Below, in pieces: positions 57,426 to 64,000 of a stretch of DNA of 64,000 nt. Origin of the DNA: Icerya purchasi (lineage: Eukaryota > Arthropoda > Insecta > Hemiptera > Monophlebidae); assembly GCA_039619475.1 (NCBI GenBank), contig CM077115.1:487093352-487157351 (forward strand), in the 5' to 3' direction. The notes under the pieces are model-generated. The model was not told where the DNA came from. It saw only the letters and a program-made list of their open reading frames with translations, and ran no database searches. The first letter of the stretch is position 1, and each line of letters opens with the position of its first letter. The translations under genes and the position numbers were made by a program.

Positions 57426-60126
57426 ATACACATTTGTTAGGTTTTTGTCTTTTTTCTCATTGGTTCATCAATAAGGAAATCCCTTTAATTTTCTATTTAC
57501 TTATTACACCGGTACGCCTTTTAGGAACTGAGATTTATCGGAGAATACAGTTCAGAAATGATATTGATGAATTTCAAAACAACTTTAAACTTTATCAGAA
57601 AAATATATGTATTAAAATTACTTATCTATATATATAATTACCGACAACGTGTTTCGAAAATATAGGCCTGCGTTGAAAATGAAAAAAAAAAACACGATAC
57701 TGATGATTTTGATTTTTGCAAAGAGACAGTTCCACTATTTCCAGCAAGATTTTGAGCAGTCTTCATATTACGAGAACGGATGAATTCCTTTAATTTTTTT
57801 CCTCATTTAATTTTAGATGTGTGTATGTGCGCGGGTGAAATCATCATCTGGTATCCAATCAACAAGTATCCCTTGGTTTTTATACACAACCGATATGCCG
57901 TGGACGGGTATTATCCGCATTGTTAGATTTCTTACTTACTCGCTCATGAAACCGCATATGGTTTTCTTTTTCTTCTTCTTTTAGTGCTAATCTGCGACCA
58001 TATATAAAACTCAATACAGTCAGCTCAAGATGCGTCTTTTGGTTTACGAATTTTATTTTCTCTTAAATTTTGTAAAACTTTTTCACAATCTCCCCGATTA
58101 ACTTTTTTATTTCCTTACGTTTTTAAAAATTTCTTTTACATACATTACATGACTGTTTTTTTGTTGTTTTTTTTCTGTGAAAATCCATTAACAATAACTT
58201 TTTACCGAAAAAATCAGAGTCGACAGTAGTTATTTATCTATTCTGTAATTGTCAGTGCGGATTGCCGCTTGATGCTGTTACTATTTTGACACTTACATCT
58301 GAATAGCGAGTTGTGCACAGTAGTCCAGGACGGTTCAGGTAATAATGTGGCGCGCGACATCAACATTACGGATATACACTCAATAAATCCTGATATCGAT
58401 CCAAGCACTCACGCATCAAATAAAATACCTACTAGTCTTGAAGAAAATGTCATAACATTGTATTGCTTGCGGTTCGTAACAAAATGTTAATGGCTGCGTC
58501 TGTACTTATGCTACGAATACGTATATGTAATACAATTTGTATGTGTGTTCGAGAATGTTGCCATTTAGTTTACAGTATAACTTCACGTATTCTACTATTA
58601 TATTAGACTTTAAAACAGTTATTTTTCGTTTTATTGTTTTCCAATATTCGTCAGAAACAGAGTGTCCAAATGAACATTCGCTTTCGGTTCAGCCAATCAT
58701 CTCTTATAGCTTCGCTTGAAATCAAATCATGGACTAGAAATTGAAGATCGATCAGAATAGTTACTGTGTAATTTAAAGCGCTTTCCTTTCACCTCGTTGA
58801 AAATACCGGGAAAATAATCTTTTTTCATCGAATAAGGAGGGACGGTGATAAGTTCCATGCTACAGTCAAAAGATTCCAAGATAGTCCCGAACGCCGATGA
58901 TTACATGGCGGAAAGAGATTTGTAAATGTGGAAAAAAAGAAATCTTCCGATTCCAGCCATTTGAAGTGGAGAGTATGGACACTGGCGGAAGTTGATATCA
59001 GAGATAAAAATCAGTCTTTCGAACGTAATAAATTAATCTGTACAAAAAACGAAAGCTTTCCCCCGTCGGCCAAAATATTTTTCTCCTTCACATTTATGCT
59101 CAACGGGGATATCGTTCAGTTCGTTGATGATTGCTTAAGATTTTTAGTAATTTTTAAGAGAAGCAGAAGTCGAAAAGGGGGTAAAGCAATGTCGGTAAAA
59201 TTATTCTGCTTCGAAGATTAAGACAGTTAATTAGCGCAAGGATATCAAGTTCCCCCCCCCACACTTCAGCCGTATTATGAGGATACCGTTGCTGCAACGA
59301 CTAAATAAACAATTGAGGGATGAAATTTAACTTTCACTATTCTCTTGTTGAGGATAATTATTGGCCAAATTATAAATTAATCGTGTAACCTATATAAGAA
59401 CTGTAATATACCGTGAGGATGATTTTTAAAAGTTAACTGTTGAACAGAGTCAATGGTCTTGCAAAAACTACTAGTTCACCGGTTTTAAGGTAACCCCATT
59501 GAATCGCACGTATTACCCGCAACGAATTAAAATCGAGAAAATAATAACGATTGCTAAAATTAGTCGAATCGTTAATTAATCGAAAATTATCGTCTCGTCA
59601 TACCATTTGTTTTGACTTGCGCTGAAATACTTACAAATCTTGTTTTACTAACAGTAGCGGCATGCTACACCGTCGCCAATGAAACGAGTTTACTGTCAAA
59701 ATGGATAAAATGAAGAATTTATCTATCAGAACGTAGCGAAAACGAATTTAAAAAATTATATTCGTTGAAATATCGGTCCAGGGCAACAAGAATATAGCCG
59801 ATACGTTCTGTACGTTTACACTATTACCGCAGTCTTTTATACAAAATTATTTATTCAATGATTTAATTGAACCTCAGACGCATACCGCGTAATTTCTCCG
59901 GTCGATCTCGGCTGAAATATGCTTCCACGCAGCCTTTAAAATCTGTTTTATATGAAAGGTATTACCGAAAGATTCACAATTCCTTTAAAGGCTGAGTTCT
60001 AGCCGAAAGTGGTAACAAAACGTTTCGCATGAAATATGAAAAAATTCTAGTTTCATTTTTACATGCTGTTTGTAACAAAACTTATTACACGAATAGCTGC
60101 TCCAGAAAATCTATTATAAAGTACCT
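57426..60126. other. Long spacer, no gene seen
   Basis: AT-rich. The 97-codon frame at 58928-59221 and the 67-codon frame at 57434-57637 show no domain. No repeats beyond short A, T and C runs were noticed (a C run lies at 59251-59259). Confidence 0.4.
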
Positions 60127-60473
60127 CGTAGCGATAGCCTGATTGTTAGAACGTTTGACTTCCGTCACGGAGATCCTGAGTTCGATCTTAGGCGACCACA
60201 AGAAATTATTACGAAAAATTAAATTAAGTAATCGCTAATAGAATCATATGGGGAAGGCAATGGCAAACATGCGCACCATCATATGTGCGCTGGTTAGTAT
60301 ATACAGACAGACACACTTGGGGGGGGGGGCTGCATTTTTATATAACGATATAAATCAAACGATTATTAATCAGTGCAAAGTGTAGTCTTATACATTCGCG
60401 TTGCATATAACGATGTGAGCACTACGCTTACGCCTGTAAAAGTAAAAAAATATACAAATAGATAGTCGTTGAG
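60127..60473 (+). mobile_element. tRNA-derived SINE (family S2), copy 2
   Basis: The head CGTAGCGATAGCCTGATTGT and a clear B box GAGTTCGATCTTA (60178-60190) are followed by GGGGAAGGCAATGGCAAACA at 60250. The body ends near GATAGTCGTTGA. It aligns with 50844-51203 throughout, although that copy has the hexanucleotide expansion and this one has a G-run (60319-60329). No clear flanking duplication was found. Confidence 0.8.
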
Positions 60474-61039
60474 CAATACGACTGAGGAGAGGAATGCTAC
60501 AATTAAAACGTCACTTACAGTGCCTAGATTACATTTAAATATTTCGCGCCAATTTCAGTATGTTGCGATTTTTCAATTGTTTAGTCAAAGAAATCCTGAA
60601 ATTGATATTCGTTCATCGTGAGGAGCTAAGCGTATTGCAGAATTTAAGTCTGATTATTAGTTATCAACGAAATACAGCTCTGCACGAGAAGGAATCCTGA
60701 AGTATAGAATTATCACTCTTCGATCTTTTTTACGTTAAGCATTGCTACCGCTTTACCTAGTAAACAAATAAATATTTATAACGATTTTGATAACATATTA
60801 GCGGTTCTTAAAGGATTAGATAAATCGATTGGTCGAGGTCTTTAATTTTAGAAGGGAACGAGAAATATTTAAGTTATCGTCGTATTATTAAAAGGTAAAT
60901 AACTCTCTTATTTACACCATGGTGTAAAAATTAAATATATTTATTTAGATTGTTCATTAATTTCGGTTAATTCAAATATACAAGACATTGTTCAGGGTTT
61001 TATAGATGATAATTTGTAATAATATATCTGGCTTACGAA
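60474..61039. other. AT-rich spacer
   Basis: Nothing was recognised. Confidence 0.35.
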
Positions 61040-61310
61040 TTTTTATTTTTATTTTTTATGTAATGAAAAAATGTCTAAAAAAACGTTTCAATTTTATCTA
61101 TGTGATTTAAAGGAAATAAGGATAAGATTTTTGTGATTACGTTATTTTTTTTTTTGTGTCGATGCTGGTGAGAATGTCGTTGTAAATTTTGATAATTTTA
61201 ACAAAGTATAGAAGAGAAAGAGACAGAAATGTAAGGAAGAAGGATCGAGGGGCAGAGCCCCTTGCGAGGCCAAAATGACCGAGTTTATATATATATATAC
61301 ATATTTATAT
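61040..61310 (+). mobile_element. Hairpin-ended TA-flanked repeat family, copy 2
   Basis: AAAAATGTCTAAAAAAACGT, then AAAGTATAGAAGAGAAAG and GAGGGGCAGAGCCCCTTGCG, GGCCAAAATGACC and a TA run match 19236-19505 in the same orientation. The first hairpin is kept (GGGGC-AGA-GCCCC); the second has one mismatch. Confidence 0.75.
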
Positions 61311-61879
61311 AAAGTTGTTAAAGTTTGCTTAATTCGGTTCGATTTCAGGCATTGGATACAGCTAAGAGTTAACATTTTTTCTGATCATACTGTAAAACTT
61401 TCTTCTCAGGGGTAATCACCAGGTAAAGGTCATAATGGCCGTTAATTTGATTACCAAAGTTCGCTCTCAGAATAACACAAAATGGCTTTTTGATCACGTG
61501 AATTTTAATTGATATAATTTATTTATCCGGTGATTAGAACTATATTATCATAAAAACAGCATACTCTAGTTTCGACCATTAATCAAGTAAAGGGAAATAC
61601 AACAAAATAAAATAAATGTAATGCAGTCTTTTACGAAATTATAATAATTTTATAACAGTAATGCGGTTAACTAGCATTAACGTAATAACCTCTTTAGCAG
61701 CAACGATCAGATAAAACGGCCGATCCCAGCACAGGTACTAAACCTTTTATCGTGACGCAGCTGTGGCTCGCCGTTTACCGCAGCTTCATCAATTTCAGAA
61801 TACTGTCTATTCCACTATTACCAAGTTAACTTAAATTAAATACATACATACTCATTACAATATATACATAAACGCATAT
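61311..61879. other. Spacer between inverted repeat copies
   Basis: No gene was recognised; AT-rich. It is bounded on both sides by TA-repeat ends of the hairpin family. Confidence 0.4.
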
Positions 61880-62290
61880 ATATATATATATATATAACTC
61901 GGCCACTTTGGCCTCGCAAGGAACTCTGCCCCCTTGACTCCTCTTGCTTTCATTTTTGTCTCTTTCTCTTCTATACTTTATATATGAAATGATCAAAATT
62001 TACAATGCAATTCTTACTGACATCAATACAAAAAAAGATAACATAATCACAAAAATCTTATCCTAACATTTAACTTTCATTATATAAAATTAAGGCATTT
62101 TTTCTTTATATTTTTCGTCACATATTGCATTACATAAAATTGTGACATTTTTTAAATGACAATTACAAAAATCCTATAAAATATAACAAACGTTACATAA
62201 AATTTGTACATTTTTCGTTACATAAAATTGGGACATTTTTTCTAATGGGGGGGGGGGGGTAGCCTAAGAAGTATCTTGTACTTAATATAC
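61880..62290 (-). mobile_element. Hairpin-ended TA-flanked repeat family, copy 3 (inverted)
   Basis: It starts with a TA run, then AACTCGGCCACTTTGGCCTC and GCAAGGAACTCTGCCCCCTT, and ends near GGGGGGGTAGCCTAAGAAG. Inside, 62076-62252 contains about four tandem variants of TTACATAAAATTGGGACATT, which explains its greater length. In copies 1 and 2 this inner segment has fewer units. Confidence 0.78.
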
Positions 62291-62519
62291 ATATATGTGT
62301 GTATGTATGTATATTAATAACTCGTTATTCTTAATCCGGGGTTCCTACATTTTTGTCCTATGATTATGTCCCGCTACTTTATATAAGGTAATATGTAGCA
62401 AATAATTTAACGAAGTATTTACAAGAACATAGGATAATTGGGAAAAAAACAATTTGATTTTTAAAAGGTGAAATTCACATCGAAAGCAATCGGTGAACTT
62501 ACTAAAAAAATAAGAGGCA
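62291..62519. other. Spacer with (GTAT)n and a short shared repeat
   Basis: 62289-62313 is a (TACA)/(GTAT) microsatellite. 62330-62380 matches 22838-22900 in inverted orientation. Confidence 0.45.
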
Positions 62520-63400
62520 GTATTGAAGGGGGATAAAGGTGTTGATAAACTTTTCAGATGTTACTATTTGAAACAGTTACATAAAATGCTCATAAATATA
62601 TTAGAGGAAATAGGAATAATGAATGGTTTTAAAAAAATGGTTTCAAAATTATTTAGCAAGTGTAAATATATTATATTAAATATATGCAAAGTGTAAGAGA
62701 AGATGAATGTAAAAATACTGCAGGGTAGCAACTTAGCGCCAATATTGTTTATTGTATATACAAAAGGCCTGTATAGGAAATTATATTATAGTGATACATG
62801 ATGTAGTCTCGTTCGTGGATGATATAGCGATAATTAATTATATCATAGAAAGATATTAAAGAGGCAGAAATAAGAATACAAAAAGATTTAATAACAATAA
62901 GAAATGGGCACATGATAAAAAGCTAAAAGTTGATGTAAAAAACACTAAAGGAATGGTACTACCTAAAAAAAAAAGGAACACAGTTGGAATTCATATTGTC
63001 TAAATATAATGATGCACTCAAATAAGTTGTACCCTCGATGGGAGAAAGAAACAAATGTGAAATGAAAAACTACCAGAAGTTAGAAATAGTAACTCGATAT
63101 AAATATTTTGGGGATTATTGATGGATCACCATTTAAGATGGAACATGTTGCAAAGAAAATTAGGGTAATATTACCAGCTCTATATATATTAAAGAAATAT
63201 GCAACACAGTTCATTGCGCCCTAGTAGATTCGAGGATTGGATATGAAATTCAGGCATGGGGAATGGTGAGGAAAGTATATCAGAGGAAAATAAATAAACT
63301 GCAAATAAAATGCTTCAAATTAATAGCAACTCATAAAGGAAAAACTGAAAGTAAAATAATTAAAAGAGAAGACATAACGAATATAAAAGATTAATGTACT
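62520..63400 (+). mobile_element. LINE reverse transcriptase relic
   Basis: The readings in order are NGFKKMVSKLFSKCKYIIL (62630 region), LQGSNLAPILFIVYTKGLY (62720 on), VVSFVDDIAIINYII (62803 on, catalytic box as FVDD), then TRYKYFGDYW near 63090 (YLG motif) and ALVDSRIGYEIQAWGMV near 63220. All are frameshifted. The clade is uncertain; it belongs to the endonuclease-bearing LINE group with SNLAPILF-type wording. Confidence 0.7.
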
Positions 63401-63424
63401 TATTAGTAAAGATACAGGAGATTC

Positions 63425-63915
63425 GCTACCTAAAATTGACTTTGGACACACTATGGAACCAACGATGGCTGGCCATCCCGTGTTCAAATAAACTTCGCCA
63501 AATTAAGCAGAATTTCGGACCATGGAAAACTCACCTGAGCCTAAGAAAAGATGATGTAATCGTTACCCGACTCCGGCTGAAACATGCACAACTCACACAT
63601 GGTTACCTACTGCAAAAGACACCGGCTCCAATCTGCAGCATATGTAACTCTGATCTTTCTGTTCTCCATATCCTCACAGAATGCCCTCAGTTCAATTCTC
63701 CCAAATTAACACATACCTCCTTGCCTAATATCCTCTCTGATGACCCTACTATCCTTTCCAGCCTAATCAGTTTCCTGCACTACCATGCAAAGCTATACTA
63801 CACAATATAAATTCCGCAATTCGTTTATTTAACATGTACATCTATACTTATCCGTGGCTCTAGCTGATAGTTGCTGTGCATGGAACGTAAATTTAAATAA
63901 ATAAATAAAATACAT
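63425..63915 (+). mobile_element. I-like LINE C-terminal fragment with 3' end
   Basis: The open frame to 63810 reads LWNQRWLAIPCSNKLRQIKQ, VTRLRLKHAQLTHGYLLQ and ICSICNSDLSVLHILTECPQ, the conserved region after RNase H in I-like elements. The cysteine-histidine motif matches the one at 16470-16415 (minus). The 3' UTR ends in TTTAAATAAATAAATAAAAT near 63890-63910. This is the longest intact reading of this LINE type in the window (about 130 codons) and is 5' truncated. Confidence 0.78.
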
Positions 63916-64000
63916 AACAATAGGAAAGAAAACTGAATTGGAGGAAAAAGCAAAAACAGAATAGGAACTGAGAAAAAAATTTACGTATCAACTGTCGTTA

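Noticed and set aside
58928..59221. 97-codon plus-strand open frame
   Set aside because: Lys-rich start and hydrophobic middle but no recognisable domain, signal or splice context; kept only as spacer.
1..64000. CRISPR array, bacterial operon, prophage or microbial defence system
   Set aside because: Composition, microsatellites, SINEs and eukaryotic retroelements fit a nuclear genome; no regular spacer-repeat array or operon is present.

Overview
The window reads as AT-rich nuclear DNA of an arthropod, most likely an insect. It has long AT-rich spacers, many microsatellites, eukaryotic non-LTR retrotransposons, tRNA-derived SINEs, a mariner, hAT elements and a BEL/Pao fragment. There is no operon structure, rRNA, canonical tRNA gene or CRISPR array. 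I find no convincing host protein-coding gene. The one possible host exon is a weak candidate at 20042-20227. The window is best described as intergenic or intronic DNA filled with transposable elements of different ages.

Layout. 1-240: fragment of a LINE family called 'family G' here, after its conserved GCGCCC-like 3' tail. 2197-6628: an almost complete two-ORF jockey-type LINE with few lesions. 6640-8330: decayed tandem repeats. 11881-12716: a repeat beginning AACCGACTTC, followed by a 422-bp near-perfect palindrome. 12842-13000: a tRNA-derived SINE (-) whose 3' tail resembles family G. 13311-13970: a degenerate hAT-like non-autonomous element. 16140-18000: an I-like LINE (-). 18332-19190: the 5' part of a Tc1/mariner-type element. 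19236-19505: first copy of a hairpin-ended, TA-flanked repeat family. 25935-29117: a family G LINE (+) carrying an antisense family G 3' end nested inside it.

33000-33540: RTE C-terminus (+). 33650-36431: BEL/Pao gag-protease-RT relic (-). 36690-37330: RT relic (-) of a type I associate with R4/Dong. 37440-39260: hAT transposase relic (+). 39524-40777: a 626-bp tandem duplication that includes a family G 3' end. 43290-44280: RTE and RNase H LINE relics (-). 45030-46430: family G 3' end, then an RTE endonuclease split by a SINE with a target-site duplication. 47729-49015: a near full-length but dead mariner (-). 50850-54045: SINEs and LINE fragments. 56203-56647: a hAT-type MITE with a perfect 8-bp target-site duplication. 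60127-63912: SINE, two inverted copies of the hairpin-ended repeat, and two abutting LINE relics.

How the parts relate. The clearest biological signal is a probable LINE/SINE partnership. Several family G LINE copies end in a shared 3' tail followed by A, and a tRNA-derived SINE at about 12.9 kb ends with a closely similar tail. Tail sharing is how many SINEs borrow LINE reverse transcriptase. Every transposase or RT gene here carries stops, frameshifts or lost catalytic residues. The jockey-type element is the least damaged.

Limits: all protein calls are by eye from conserved motifs. Boundaries of degraded elements are approximate unless terminal repeats or target-site duplications are stated.
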